DNA of 64,000 bases from Streptococcus ictaluri 707-05 (lineage in GTDB: Bacteria; Bacillota; Bacilli; Lactobacillales; Streptococcaceae), in assembly GCF_000188015.2 (NCBI RefSeq), contig NZ_AEUX02000005.1:124001-188000 (forward strand), given 5' to 3'. Positions within the stretch are counted from its first letter, which is position 1. Each line of letters begins with the position of its first letter. This document shows positions 18,433-28,185 of the stretch, in pieces. A program made the translations under genes and the position numbers. The notes below the pieces were generated by a model. It was not told the origin of the DNA. It saw nothing but the letters and a program-made list of their open reading frames with translations, and ran no database searches.

Positions 18433-20047
18433 ATGAAACGTTCGATACGAGTGATTTTGACTTGTCTAATAGCTCTTCCTTTACTAGCCTGTCAGGCTAA
18501 AAGTTCTCACAATCAAGAAAAAGAAAAGGATAAAGTAAGGCTGGCTTGGGGAGAAGATTTTGGAGACGTCAACCCTCACCGGTATAATCCTGATCAGTTT
18601 GTGATTCAAGATATGGTTTATGAAGGTCTGGTGAGATATGGCGACAATGGTAAGATTGAACCTGCTCTTGCGCAAAGTTGGCAGATTAGCCCAGATGGTA
18701 AAACCTACACCTTCACATTACGTCAGACCCAGTTTTCGGATGGTAGTCAGTTTGATGCTCAAAATGTTAAACGTAATTTTGATAGCATTTTTTCTCCTTC
18801 GAATAAGGGAAATCATAATTGGTTTAGTTTGACCAATCAATTAGCCTCTTATCGTGTTTTGGATGCATAGCATTTTGAGATGACATTGAAGGAGCCTTAT
18901 AGTGCCACGCTTTATGACTTATCAATGATTCGTCCTATTCGCTTTTTGGCTGACAGTGCTTTTCCAGAAGGGGATGATACCACAAAGAACAATATCAAAA
19001 AACCTATTGGGACAGGGCAGTGGATTGTGACAGACAAAAAAGCCAATGAATACATTACCTTTAAACGAAATGAGCATTATTGGGGGAAAAAACCAAAACT
19101 AAAAGAGGTGACAGTCAAAGTGATACCAGATGCTCAAACGCGGGCACTAGCCTTTGAGTCTGGTGATATTGATCTCATTTATGGTAATGGCATTATTGGA
19201 TTAGATACCTTTGTCCAGTATGCTAATGACAAGAAGTATGTAACTGATATTTCACAGCCCATGTCAACAAGGCTGCTTTTGCTAAATGCTAAGGAGCCTA
19301 TTTTCCAAGATAAGACAGTAAGAAAAGCTATGAATCATGCCATCGATAAGTCTTCGATAGCAGAGAATACCTTCCGTGGTACAGAAATGGCAGCAGAAAC
19401 CATTTTTTCAAAAGCAACACCTCATTCAGATGCAGGGTTGATTCCTTATGATTATAACTTGGACAAGGCTAAAGCCTTATCGGATCAATCAGGTTGGAAA
19501 TTAGGTAAAGATAAGATAAGACAAAAAGATGGGAAGCCTCTGCGTTTGCGTCTTCCTTATATTGCAAGTAAAGCCACCGATAAGGATTTGGTCACTTATT
19601 TCCAGGGCGAATGGCGAAAACTTGGTATTGAGGTGTCATTGATTGCTATGGAAGAAGATGATTATTGGGCAAATGCCAAGAAAGGAAATTTTGATTTGAT
19701 GTTAACCTATTCCTGGGGAGATCCTTGGGATCCACATGCATGGATGTCTGCTTTAACAGCCAAGACTGATCATGGTCATCCTGAGAATATTGCTCTAGAA
19801 GCCTTGCCAAGCAAGCCAGAAATAGATAGTCTTATCAAATCAGCCTTGGTAGATCCTGATGATGCAAATGTAGATAGAGATTATAAAAAAAGTCCTTTCC
19901 TTATTGCATGAGGAAGCGGTCTATATTCCGCTAACTTACCAATCCGTTTTATCTGTCTACCGAAAAGGCGATTTTAAAATGATTCGCTTTGCGCCAGAAG
20001 AAAATGCCTTCCCGCTAGCTTATATGGAACGATACCATGCTTCTTAG
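18433..20047 (+). pseudogene. Nickel/peptide-type substrate-binding lipoprotein (NikA-like), two lesions
   Basis: A family 5 binding protein of about 538 codons with a lipoprotein signal (MKRSIRVILTCLIALPLLAC). An in-frame TAG at 18868-18870 interrupts it after RVLDA; the same frame resumes with HFEMTLKEPYSATLYDL. A second lesion is a one-base expansion in a run of seven A near 19889, after which the correct frame (VLSLLHEEAVYIPLTYQS) runs to the TAG at 20045-20047. The start could be the GTG at 18427 instead. It is the first gene of a nikABCDE-like operon, and its loss should inactivate uptake. Confidence 0.85.
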
Positions 20048-20999
20048 AGTTAGGCCTTTCCTTCTTAAATGCCTATCCACAGCTTCGGCTCTTTTAGTGA
20101 TTTCGTTACTGACGTTTGCTTTAGTCAAGCTATCATCGGTTAATCCAGAAGAAAACTATCTTCGCCTTTCAAAAATTAGTCTCAGTCAAGAGGCTATTCA
20201 AGAGGCAGAGCACTATCTAGGTTTAGATAAGCCTTGGTGGCAGCAATATGGTATTTGGCTTAGTCGTGTTTTAAGGGGGGATTTTGGTCAGTCTTATCTT
20301 TTGAAACGTCCGGTTTTACCCTTGGTCTTAGAACGATTTGGCACGACATCACTGTTAGCTTTTTGTGCTTTTGTGCTGATTGTTTTAGTTTCAACGCCCA
20401 TAGGTATCTGGAGTGGGCTTCATGAAGGGAGTCATTTGGATTCTGTCGTCCGTTTACTGACTTTTTCTAGCGTTTCTTTACCCAGTTTTTGGGTGGCTTA
20501 TTTGTTAATTTTATTATTTTCAGTCAAGCTCAATTGGCTTCCATCATCAAGGGGACAAGAAGCAAATAGCTTGATTTTGCCGAGCATTACCTTGAGTTTT
20601 TCTCTTATCGGTCAATACATTGCCCTCATTCGAAAGGCTATCAGTGAACAAGCAAGGAGTTTGCATGTAGAAAATGCTAGACTGCGTGGAGTCAAACAGA
20701 GTTATCTTATTCAGAACCATTTGCTGAGAAATGCGCTTCCTGCTCCAGTCACTGCTATGAGTTTAAGCTTTGTTTATTTATTGACAGGTTCCATCATTGT
20801 GGAGGAAGTCTTTTCTTGGAATGGTATTGGACGCTTGTTTATTATGAGTCTAAGAGCCTATGACCTCCCGGTCATACAAGCCTGTATGTTACTATTTGGA
20901 ACGCTATTTTTGCTCAATAACCTTGTGACCCAATGCTTGGTGAGCTGGATTGATCCGCATTTGCGACAAACAAAGGAGGTACCATGTCAAAACGATTAG
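20037..20999 (+). CDS. ABC importer permease, NikB/OppB type
   Basis: A 320-residue permease with about six membrane segments. The permease-family region is visible at ARLRGVKQSYLIQNHLLRNALPAP, including the dipeptide/nickel permease pattern. It overlaps the binding-protein end by 11 bases and the NikC-type gene by 16. Intact, though its binding protein and one ATPase are broken. Confidence 0.85.
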   Translation: MLLRVRPFLLKCLSTASALLVISLLTFALVKLSSVNPEENYLRLSKISLSQEAIQEAEHYLGLDKPWWQQYGIWLSRVLRGDFGQSYLLKRPVLPLVLERFGTTSLLAFCAFVLIVLVSTPIGIWSGLHEGSHLDSVVRLLTFSSVSLPSFWVAYLLILLFSVKLNWLPSSRGQEANSLILPSITLSFSLIGQYIALIRKAISEQARSLHVENARLRGVKQSYLIQNHLLRNALPAPVTAMSLSFVYLLTGSIIVEEVFSWNGIGRLFIMSLRAYDLPVIQACMLLFGTLFLLNNLVTQCLVSWIDPHLRQTKEVPCQND

Positions 21000-21790
21000 T
21001 CATCCCCCTTTGCACCATGAGCATTTTGCTAATGAGCGCTCTACTTGCTCCTTTCATGGCTCCCTATGACCCTCGGGCTATTGATATCTCTCATAAACTA
21101 TTAGCACCTAGCCCTCATCACTGGTTAGGGACAGATCAGTTAGGAAGAGATATTTTTTCGTGTCTCCTTCACGGTGCCCGCTATTCGATAGGGATAGCTC
21201 TAATCATCAGTAGTCTTGAGTTGGGAATCGGTGCTTTTGTGGGGCTTCTCGTGGGTTGGTTTCAAGGAAAAACAGAAGGTCTCTTTTTGTGGTTAGCTAA
21301 TCTGATTTCAGCTTTTCCTAGTTTTTTATTGTCTTTAGTTACGGTTGGCATTTTAGGTCAAGGGTTAGGCAACTTGGTGATTGCTATTGTAGTTGTGGAA
21401 TGGGTTTATTATGCTAGATTAATGACTAATTTAGTCAAAAGTGCCAAAAAGGAAGCCTATGTTATCAACGCACAAATGATGGGGCTTTCCTTTTGGAATA
21501 TTCTCAAAACTCATATTCTCCCCTTTGTCTATCAACCCATTTTAGTCATGGTCTTTATGAATATAGGCAATATCATTTTAATGATTTCTGGTTTTTCTTT
21601 TTTAGGAATAGGGGTACAACCTAATGTGACGGAATGGGGAATGATGCTACATGATGCTAGAGCTTATTTTCGAGTGGCCACCTGGATGATGATCTCACCA
21701 GGAATAGCTATTTTTATAACTGTTTTTGTTTTCAATAGCCTAGGAGAAGCGCTTGACCAAAAAGATAGGATGATAAGATGGAAAAATTAA
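20984..21790 (+). CDS. ABC importer permease, NikC/OppC type
   Basis: A 268-residue partner permease. The family hallmark WLGTDQLGRDIFSCLLHGARYSI lies near residues 45-67 and the cytoplasmic loop ending in LPFVYQPILV near the C-terminal third. GGAGGTACC precedes its ATG inside the NikB gene. It overlaps the next gene by 13 bases. Confidence 0.85.
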   Translation: MSKRLVIPLCTMSILLMSALLAPFMAPYDPRAIDISHKLLAPSPHHWLGTDQLGRDIFSCLLHGARYSIGIALIISSLELGIGAFVGLLVGWFQGKTEGLFLWLANLISAFPSFLLSLVTVGILGQGLGNLVIAIVVVEWVYYARLMTNLVKSAKKEAYVINAQMMGLSFWNILKTHILPFVYQPILVMVFMNIGNIILMISGFSFLGIGVQPNVTEWGMMLHDARAYFRVATWMMISPGIAIFITVFVFNSLGEALDQKDRMIRWKN

Positions 21791-22566
21791 TTGTTAACAA
21801 CGTGTCCTTAAATTTAGGGGACATTGCTTTCTTGAAAGACTTTAATTTTGAGTTAAATAAGGGAGAGTCTTTGACTATTATCGGAGAAAGTGGATCAGGA
21901 AAGACGCTGTTAACCAAGCTATTGCTTGGGTAATACCCGCAAGAAATGACTTTAAAAGGAGATATTCATTATCAAGGGATTAATCTGAGGCAATTGACTT
22001 CTAAAGAATGGCAAAAAATCAGAGGTCGACGGATTGCTTATCTAGTTCAAAATCCAATGGCCATGTTTAATCCTTTTCAAAAAATTGGAAGTCATGTGCT
22101 TGAGACCACTTTAAGCCATGAGCAAAAATCAAAGAAAGCTTGTTTAACACAAGTCTTGGATTGGATGCAACGCTTGGGCTTACAAGATGCAGACGCTCTG
22201 TTTAAAAAGTACCCTTTTGAGCTTAGTGGTGGTATGCTACAACGTGTCATGTTAGCCATTATCCTTTGCCTTGATCCACAAATGATTATTTTAGATGAGC
22301 CGACGTCGGCACTTGATTGTCATAATTGTTCAAATCTGTTTACGATTTTAAAAGAATTGCAAGATAGAGGCAAAACCTTGATTACCGTAACTCACGATTT
22401 TCAGTTAGCGCAAGCTTTAGGTGGACAGTTGATGGTCATCAACAAAGGTCACATAGTAGAGCAAGGATTGACAGAAGCTGTCTTTAGTCAACCTAAAGAG
22501 GCTTACACCAAGTCTTTGCTGAACCAATCACGAATATGGGGAGAGATTAGCTATGCTAGTTTGTAA
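21778..22566 (+). pseudogene. ABC importer ATPase, NikD/OppD type, with an in-frame stop
   Basis: From the ATG at 21778 the frame reads through Walker A (GESGSGKT) to LLLG, then TAA at 21931-21933, and continues unbroken in the same frame (YPQEMTLKGDIHYQG, signature LSGGMLQR, Walker B MIILDEPTSALD) to 22566. A single nonsense change separates Walker A from the rest. Restart at the ATG at 21946 would lack Walker A. Confidence 0.83.
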
Positions 22567-23233
22567 GCATGTTGGAAAACGCTATGGTAGTGAGTGGGTT
22601 TTAAAAGACTGCAACTTTCGCTTAGCACAAGGACAAGTCATGGGCATCATGGGGAAAAGTGGTTCTGGCAAGACTAGCTTAGCTCGTCTTCTTGTTGGGT
22701 TGGAAACAGCGACTTCAGGTAGCATTTTAGTTGATGATAAGCGCTATAACCCAAAAGTGGATGGTCCCAAAATTCTTTTGGTTTTTCAGGACGCTCTTAA
22801 TGCAGTTAATCCACGATTTAGCGTTTCGCAAGTTCTTAAAGAAGCCTTGCCAAGTCAAGTTCAGGACCAAGCTTTAAGAGATATCTTACAAGCTGTTGGA
22901 TTAGATAAGGTTTGTTTAAGTCAAAAAGCTAGACAGCTTAGTGGAGGGCAGTTGCAGCGGCTGTGTATCGCAAGAGCATTACTCTTGAAACCAAAAGTCA
23001 TTATCTTTGATGAATCTTTAAGTGCATTGGATCCTTTGACACAAGTGAAATTGTTGGAACTCTTAGATGAGCTAAAGAATCGCTACCAGCTTAGCTATAT
23101 TATGATTTCTCACGATCCTAAGATTTGTCAGGCTATTTGTGATCAGCTTTTCGTCATGAAAGACGGCATGCTTGTCGAAAATCATAGTTTCTTGAAATCG
23201 GTTTGTTCCAGTTCTTGTTTGAACTTTAGTTAA
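22553..23233 (+). CDS. ABC importer ATPase, NikE/OppF type
   Basis: A 226-residue ATPase with Walker A GKSGSGKTS, signature LSGGQLQR and Walker B VIIFDESLSALD. It overlaps the NikD-like gene by 14 bases and closes the operon. NikE-like is preferred over OppF because of the short length and the companion permeases. Its partner genes are damaged, so it probably has no working complex. Confidence 0.82.
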   Translation: MLVCKHVGKRYGSEWVLKDCNFRLAQGQVMGIMGKSGSGKTSLARLLVGLETATSGSILVDDKRYNPKVDGPKILLVFQDALNAVNPRFSVSQVLKEALPSQVQDQALRDILQAVGLDKVCLSQKARQLSGGQLQRLCIARALLLKPKVIIFDESLSALDPLTQVKLLELLDELKNRYQLSYIMISHDPKICQAICDQLFVMKDGMLVENHSFLKSVCSSSCLNFS

Positions 23234-23336
23234 TAAAGACTTGCTTTTACCCTTTTATTTGTCTAAAACTTATCAAGCAATCCAGAAAGAAAACGTTTAA
23301 GTGGCTGTCATTGCCCTATTAAAATTTTTGCTTTTG

Positions 23337-23345
23337 TGGTAGAAT
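23337..23345 (+). promoter_or_regulatory. Extended -10 promoter of pyrH
   Basis: TGGTAGAAT forms an extended -10 element about 30 bases before the pyrH start. There is no good -35 hexamer at 17 bases. Confidence 0.5.
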
Positions 23346-23374
23346 AGTAAGGACAAAATAAGGAGAACATAATA

Positions 23375-24103
23375 GTGGAACCTAAATATCAACGCATATT
23401 AATTAAGTTATCTGGTGAGGCATTAGCGGGAGATAAAGGTGTCGGTATTGACATTCCTACCGTTCAATCGATTGCAAAAGAAATTGCTGAATTGCATGAT
23501 TCAGGTGTTCAGATTGCACTTGTTATTGGCGGCGGAAACCTTTGGCGCGGAGAACCTGCTGCAGAAGCTGGCATGGATCGTGTTCAAGCAGACTACACGG
23601 GTATGCTTGGGACAGTGATGAATGCTCTTGTCATGGCAGATAGCTTGCAACATTATGGAGTTGACACGCGGGTACAAACCGCTATCCCTATGCAAAATGT
23701 GGCAGAACCCTATATTCGTGGGCGTGCCTTGAGACACTTGGAAAAAGGACGTATTGTCGTCTTTGGTGCTGGTATTGGCTCACCTTATTTTTCAACGGAT
23801 ACGACTGCTGCGCTACGTGCTGCTGAAATTGAAGCAGATGCCATTTTAATGGCTAAAAATGGTGTTGATGGTGTCTATAATGCAGACCCTAAAAAAGATG
23901 CTAATGCCGTTAAGTTTGATGAGTTAACCCACGGTGAAGTCATCAAACGTGGTCTAAAAATTATGGATGCTACCGCTTCAACCCTTTCCATGGACAATGA
24001 TATTGATTTGGTTGTCTTTAATATGAATGAAGCTGGCAATATCAAACGAGTGGTCTTTGGTGAGCACATCGGAACGACCGTATCAAATAAAGTTTGTGAT
24101 TAA
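23375..24103 (+). CDS. pyrH: UMP kinase
   Basis: A 242-residue hexameric kinase making UDP from UMP. Features: N-terminal [17 protein letters not shown] and the [17 protein letters not shown] segment typical of bacterial PyrH. It starts with GTG at 23375, 9 bases after AAGGAG. It is followed by frr, the arrangement shared by most Firmicutes. Confidence 0.97.
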   Translation: MEPKYQRILIKLSGEALAGDKGVGIDIPTVQSIAKEIAELHDSGVQIALVIGGGNLWRGEPAAEAGMDRVQADYTGMLGTVMNALVMADSLQHYGVDTRVQTAIPMQNVAEPYIRGRALRHLEKGRIVVFGAGIGSPYFSTDTTAALRAAEIEADAILMAKNGVDGVYNADPKKDANAVKFDELTHGEVIKRGLKIMDATASTLSMDNDIDLVVFNMNEAGNIKRVVFGEHIGTTVSNKVCD

Positions 24104-24139
24104 AGCAAAAATGACATAGAAAAAGGAGAGTAACCTACC

Positions 24140-24697
24140 ATGGCTAATGCAATTATTGAAACAGCTAAAGAACGCTTTGCACAATCACATCATTCCCTTT
24201 CACGCGAGTACGCAAGTATCCGTGCTGGACGTGCGAATGCTAGTCTCTTGGACCGTATCAAAGTGGAATATTACGGCGCTCCAACGCCATTGAACCAATT
24301 GGCATCCATTACAGTGCCAGAAGCGCGTGTGCTATTGATTTCACCATTTGACAAATCATCTATCAAAGATATTGAACGTGCTCTTAATGCTTCTGATTTA
24401 GGAATCACACCAGCTAATGATGGTTCTGTGATTCGTTTAGTCATTCCAGCATTGACGGAAGAAACGCGTAAAGAACTGGCTAAAGAAGTGAAAAAAGTGG
24501 GTGAAAATGCTAAAATTTCCATTCGTAACATCCGCCGCGATGCTATGGATGATGCTAAAAAGCAAGAAAAAGCCAAAGAAATCACTGAAGATGAATTGAA
24601 AACTTTAGAAAAAGATATTCAAAAAGCAACTGATGATGCCATCAAAGAAATTGACAAGATGACAGCTGACAAGGAAACAGAACTACTTTCTGTTTAA
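24140..24697 (+). CDS. frr: Ribosome recycling factor
   Basis: A 185-residue protein of standard length. [17 protein letters not shown] and the C-terminal coiled-coil hairpin ([20 protein letters not shown]) are characteristic. With EF-G it splits post-termination ribosomes. AAAGGAG precedes the ATG; it lies 36 bases after pyrH. Confidence 0.97.
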   Translation: MANAIIETAKERFAQSHHSLSREYASIRAGRANASLLDRIKVEYYGAPTPLNQLASITVPEARVLLISPFDKSSIKDIERALNASDLGITPANDGSVIRLVIPALTEETRKELAKEVKKVGENAKISIRNIRRDAMDDAKKQEKAKEITEDELKTLEKDIQKATDDAIKEIDKMTADKETELLSV

Positions 24698-24751
24698 TCC
24701 CAAAAGCCTTTCCAAAAGCTTGTGATTGAACTTAAGTAACATAGCGTAAGG

Positions 24752-24806
24752 AAAGGTAGGCGACAAAGCCAGAAGCATTTGTTTTTGACTTGTCCCTGCC
24801 TTTTTT
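24752..24806 (+). terminator. Probable terminator after frr
   Basis: AAAGGTAGG-CGACAA pairs with TTGTC-CCTGCCTTT across a loop of about 22 bases, followed by a T run. The 9-base gap to the next start means it may attenuate rather than separate cvfB. Confidence 0.55.
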
Positions 24807-24814
24807 AAAGAAAG

Positions 24815-25678
24815 ATGAAAGATATGAATGATATACTGGCAACCGTGATTACTGGCTTAATCCGAGAAGAAAATGACAAATCTTATTTTGTCCAAAAAGA
24901 AGGCTTCATCTTTGCCTTGGCAAAGGAAGAAGGTGAGCACAAGGTAGGCGATATGGTGACAGGCTTTGCCTACACTGATATCAAACAAAAAGGACGCTTG
25001 ACCACAAAAGACATTAAGGCTACTAGAACCTCTTATGGTTGGGGCGAAGTCACTGATGTCCGTCGTGATTTAGGGGTTTTCGTGGATGTGGGTATCCCAG
25101 ATAAAGAAATTGTCGTTTCCTTGGATGTCTTACCAGAAATGAAAGAGCTTTGGCCTAAAAAGGGTGATAGACTTTACATCACCTTGACCGTGGACAAAAA
25201 AGACCGTTTGTGGGGCTTGCCGGCAGAACCAGAAGTATTCCAAAAGTTAGCTAGTCCAGCTTACAACAATATGCAAAACCAGAACTGGCCAGCTATTGTT
25301 TACCGCCTCAAATTGACTGGAACCTTTGTCTATCTTCCTGAAAATAACATGCTTGGATTTATTCATCCAAGTGAGCGTTTTTCTGAGCCACGTTTAGGAC
25401 AGGTTTTAGACGCTAGGGTTATTGGTTTTAGAGAGGTTGATCGTACTCTTAACTTATCCTTGAAGCCGCGCTCTTTTGAAATGTTAGAAAATGATGCTCA
25501 AATGATTTTGACATACTTGGGGTCAGCCGGTGGCTTTATGACCCTTAATGACAAATCGTCACCAGAAGACATTAAAGCCACTTTTGGTATTTCAAAAGGC
25601 CAATTTAAAAAAGCTCTTGGTGGTTTGATGAAAGCTAAGCGCATCAAACAAGATGCTTCAGGAACCGAATTAATCTAA
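24815..25678 (+). CDS. cvfB: S1 RNA-binding regulator CvfB
   Basis: A 287-residue protein of the CvfB/YitL family: three S1-like OB domains (one visible around WGEVTDVRRDLGVFVDVGIPDKEIVVSLD) and a C-terminal winged helix (SPEDIKATFGISKGQFKKALGG). In S. pyogenes and S. aureus it affects virulence-gene mRNA levels. Two starts are possible, ATG 24815 and ATG 24824; neither has a strong ribosome site, and homologues begin near the second. Confidence 0.88.
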   Translation: MKDMNDILATVITGLIREENDKSYFVQKEGFIFALAKEEGEHKVGDMVTGFAYTDIKQKGRLTTKDIKATRTSYGWGEVTDVRRDLGVFVDVGIPDKEIVVSLDVLPEMKELWPKKGDRLYITLTVDKKDRLWGLPAEPEVFQKLASPAYNNMQNQNWPAIVYRLKLTGTFVYLPENNMLGFIHPSERFSEPRLGQVLDARVIGFREVDRTLNLSLKPRSFEMLENDAQMILTYLGSAGGFMTLNDKSSPEDIKATFGISKGQFKKALGGLMKAKRIKQDASGTELI

Positions 25679-25710
25679 CCAAAAAGCTTTGCCTCAGGCA
25701 AGCTTTTTGG
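25679..25710 (+). terminator. Rho-independent terminator after cvfB
   Basis: CCAAAAAGCTT-TGCC and GGCA-AGCTTTTTGG form a long near-perfect stem with a TCA-type loop. The short T run is inside the stem. Confidence 0.75.
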
Positions 25711-25758
25711 TTACAATGAGACCACAAAAGCAAGTTTAAAAGAAATGGAGTGTAGAGT

Positions 25759-26268
25759 TTGGAAAGAGCGATATTTGCAGGTGGCTGTTTTTGGTGTATG
25801 GTACAACCTTTTGAAGAAAAAGAAGGCATTTTATCTGTCAGAAGCGGTTATACAGGAGGTCATGTGCCAAATCCGACTTATGAAGCAGTTTGTTCCAAAA
25901 CAACAGGACATACAGAAGCCGTAGAAATTATCTTTGATCCTGAGAAAGTCAGTTTTGCTGAATTGGTTGAGATTTACTGGGCGCAGACAGATCCAACCGA
26001 TGCTTTTGGACAATTTGAAGATCGCGGAGATAACTACAGGCCTGTGATTTATTATTTCGATGGTCGCCAAAAGACTATTGCAGAAGCTTCAAAGGAGGCT
26101 TTGTCAGCCTCAGGTCGATTTGATCAACCCATTGTCACTACGATTGAGCCAGCAGAGCCTTTTTACCCAGCAGAGGACAGACATCAAGGGTTTTATCGTA
26201 AAAATCCATGTCGCTATGAGCAAAGCAGTGCGATTCGTCACCGCTTTTTGGAGGAGAACTGGTCATGA
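25759..26268 (+). CDS. msrA: Peptide methionine sulfoxide reductase A
   Basis: A 169-residue cytoplasmic repair enzyme that reduces methionine S-sulfoxide. The catalytic motif GGCFWC is at 8-13 with Cys10 as the active residue, followed by the conserved [13 protein letters not shown]. The start is TTG at 25759, which gives the usual [13 protein letters not shown] beginning. It overlaps the next gene by 4 bases. Confidence 0.95.
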   Translation: MERAIFAGGCFWCMVQPFEEKEGILSVRSGYTGGHVPNPTYEAVCSKTTGHTEAVEIIFDPEKVSFAELVEIYWAQTDPTDAFGQFEDRGDNYRPVIYYFDGRQKTIAEASKEALSASGRFDQPIVTTIEPAEPFYPAEDRHQGFYRKNPCRYEQSSAIRHRFLEENWS

Positions 26269-26480
26269 GAAAATCTTTTTACACCTGGTTGATGACGCAA
26301 CGTCATGCCAAGTCAAATCCACCAAGTGCCATTTTAGCTGACTTGGCCTTTGATGATACCACTTTTCCAAAACATAGTAGTGACTTTGAAACCATAAGCC
26401 GTTATTTAGAAGATGAGGCTCGTTTTTCGTTTAATCTAGGAGACTTTGACCGTATTTGGGAAGATTATTTAGCCCATTAA
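26265..26480 (+). CDS. YozE family protein
   Basis: A 71-residue protein of the YozE SAM-like family ([20 protein letters not shown] start, [16 protein letters not shown] core). The function is unknown. The ATGA overlap with msrA shows translational coupling, an arrangement kept in related streptococci. Confidence 0.9.
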   Translation: MRKSFYTWLMTQRHAKSNPPSAILADLAFDDTTFPKHSSDFETISRYLEDEARFSFNLGDFDRIWEDYLAH

Positions 26481-26494
26481 GTAGCCGATAGCTG

Positions 26495-26525
26495 AAAAAT
26501 CCATGCCTTTACACATGGATTTTTG
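26495..26525 (+). terminator. Rho-independent terminator after msrA-yozE
   Basis: AAAAATCCATG and CATGGATTTTT form an 11-pair stem around CCTTTACA. Confidence 0.88.
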
Positions 26526-26537
26526 TTTTGCTTTTTC

Positions 26538-26565
26538 TGTAACAAAAGTCTCTAAAGATTACAGG
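26538..26565. promoter_or_regulatory. Inverted repeat upstream of the LysM protein gene
   Basis: CTGTAA and TTACAG arms 16 bases apart. The TGTAAC half resembles one half of a WalR/VicR box, which would suit a cell-wall gene, but the second direct half is not convincing. Confidence 0.3.
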
Positions 26566-26664
26566 TTGACATCACTTCCTTTCAATAGCATGACATCCCC
26601 TTTTTAAGGGAAAATTTATGGTATTATGTATAGCAGAAATAAGATAACTAAAAAGGAAGATATC

Positions 26665-27810
26665 ATGATTTTTAATAAAAAGAGTTTATTTGCTTCAACC
26701 CTTGTATTATCAATGGTTCCCCTAGCAACTGCAGAAGCACAAGTATGGACGCCACGTACTCTTGCTGAAATTAAAGCAGAAGTCAAAAACGAAAATGGGA
26801 CACAGACCTATGTGGTCAAATATGGTGATACCCTTAGTACTATTGCAGAAGCTATGGATATTGATGTTCATGTCCTTGGAAATATCAATAATATTATCAA
26901 TATTGATTTGATTTTCCCAGATACAGTCATTACAGCTAGCTACAATAATCAAAAAGAAGCGACTTCTTTAACAGTAGCTCCACCATCAGCACAAGAAGCT
27001 ACGGCTCCAGTAGCAAGTGCAAACTTAGAGACTAATCAAGTTACATATGACAATACTACTGTTCAGGTAGATGACTTGCAATCACAAGCTCCTCAAACCA
27101 CGCAGGTGACAGAAGAAGTCCCAGTAGCTGAGCAAGCTCCAAGTCAAGAAGAAGCAACAAGCTCTGAAGTCATTGAAAATCCAGCTCAAGCAGCAGATCA
27201 GTCTGGTGAAGTTCCAGCTGAATTGATGGCTGGAGAAGAGCCAGTTGAAGCTTCAGTGGCTCCAGAAGTCCCAGCTGAAGTCCCAGTAGAAGAAACTACT
27301 GAGGTAGAAGCTGTAGCTACAGAGCCAGCAGCACAAGAAGCTCCTGCTCAAGAAATGCCAGAAGAAGCTGCGCCTGAAGCTGAAGTAGCAGCGCCAGTTG
27401 ACACAACTGCAATCGCAACATCAAATGGACTAAGCTATGCTCCAAATCATGCTTACAATCCAATGGATGCTGGCTTACAACCACAAACAGCTGCCTTTAA
27501 AGAAGAAGTGGCATCAGCTTTTGGCATTACCTCATTTAGTGGTTATCGTCCAGGAGATCCAGGAGATCACGGAAAAGGCTTAGCTATTGATTTTATGGTC
27601 GAAAATAGTTCTGCTACAGGAGATAGTGTTGCCCAATACGCTATTGACCATATGAGCGATAAAGGGATTTCTTATGTGATTTGGAAGCAACATTTCTATG
27701 CGCCTTTCCAAAACATTTATGGACCTGCCAATACATGGAATCCGATGCCTGATCGTGGTGATCAAACTCAAAACCATTATGACCATGTTCACGTTTCTTT
27801 TAATGGCTAA
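26665..27810 (+). CDS. Secreted LysM cell-wall protein with C-terminal M15-like domain
   Basis: A 381-residue exported protein. Residues 1-25 are a signal peptide (cleavage near ATAEAQ), about 48-90 a LysM peptidoglycan-binding domain (TYVVKYGDTLSTIAEAM), about 95-255 a Pro/Glu/Val/Ala-rich low-complexity linker, and the last 125 residues a domain with HGKGLAIDF and HYDHVHVSF that resembles zinc D,D-carboxypeptidase-like folds. The start at 26665 follows AAAAGGAAG; the reading from 26626 is longer but unsupported. It matches in plan the 42 kDa LysM protein encoded at this locus in S. pyogenes. Whether the C-terminal domain is catalytic is unknown. Confidence 0.85.
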   Translation: MIFNKKSLFASTLVLSMVPLATAEAQVWTPRTLAEIKAEVKNENGTQTYVVKYGDTLSTIAEAMDIDVHVLGNINNIINIDLIFPDTVITASYNNQKEATSLTVAPPSAQEATAPVASANLETNQVTYDNTTVQVDDLQSQAPQTTQVTEEVPVAEQAPSQEEATSSEVIENPAQAADQSGEVPAELMAGEEPVEASVAPEVPAEVPVEETTEVEAVATEPAAQEAPAQEMPEEAAPEAEVAAPVDTTAIATSNGLSYAPNHAYNPMDAGLQPQTAAFKEEVASAFGITSFSGYRPGDPGDHGKGLAIDFMVENSSATGDSVAQYAIDHMSDKGISYVIWKQHFYAPFQNIYGPANTWNPMPDRGDQTQNHYDHVHVSFNG

Positions 27811-27884
27811 TAGGTTAAAGAAAGCTTTTGGTTAGGAAGTAAGTTTTCAAATGAAGACTCTTAATCAGGATATTTGATTCATTT

Positions 27885-27912
27885 TAAAATCACGCTTAGG
27901 CGTGGTTTTTTC
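27885..27912 (+). terminator. Rho-independent terminator after the LysM gene
   Basis: AAAATCACGC, loop TTAG, GCGTGGTTTTTT: a 10-base stem with one G-T pair and a T tail. Confidence 0.85.
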
Positions 27913-28171
27913 TTTTTAGACAGTTTTGTCACACTTTCTAAAAAAGTTCAAAGATGACAGTTTTCGTTAGCACAAGTTCTTAAGAAGGAGTAAAATAGGC
28001 AGTATTAAAGGGGAATAAAATCCGAACTTCTTGTGAGTAGGGGATTATTCTCTAAAAGTAAGGATAATCTTTTAAGAGGGGTAATCGTACTTGAGACTTT
28101 AGCCATTTAAAGAAACTCAGGTCACGATTTTTCCTATCATCATTAGATTCTTTTGTTTCGTTGAGTGATTC
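27913..28171 (+). other. Long 5' region of the oleate hydratase gene
   Basis: No gene is visible. A possible promoter is TTAGCA, 18 bases, TAAAAT (TAAAAT at about 27991-27996). Downstream an imperfect hairpin (GATTAT about 28047, GATAATC about 28064) is followed by an AAGAGGGG run. This leaves a leader of about 180 bases before the start codon. Confidence 0.35.
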
Positions 28172-28185
28172 AAGGAGGTCTTAAG

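Noticed and set aside
26538..26600. WalR/VicR box before the LysM protein gene
   Set aside because: Only one TGTAAC half fits; the second half at the required 5-base spacing (TCTCTA) does not match. Kept only as an inverted repeat.
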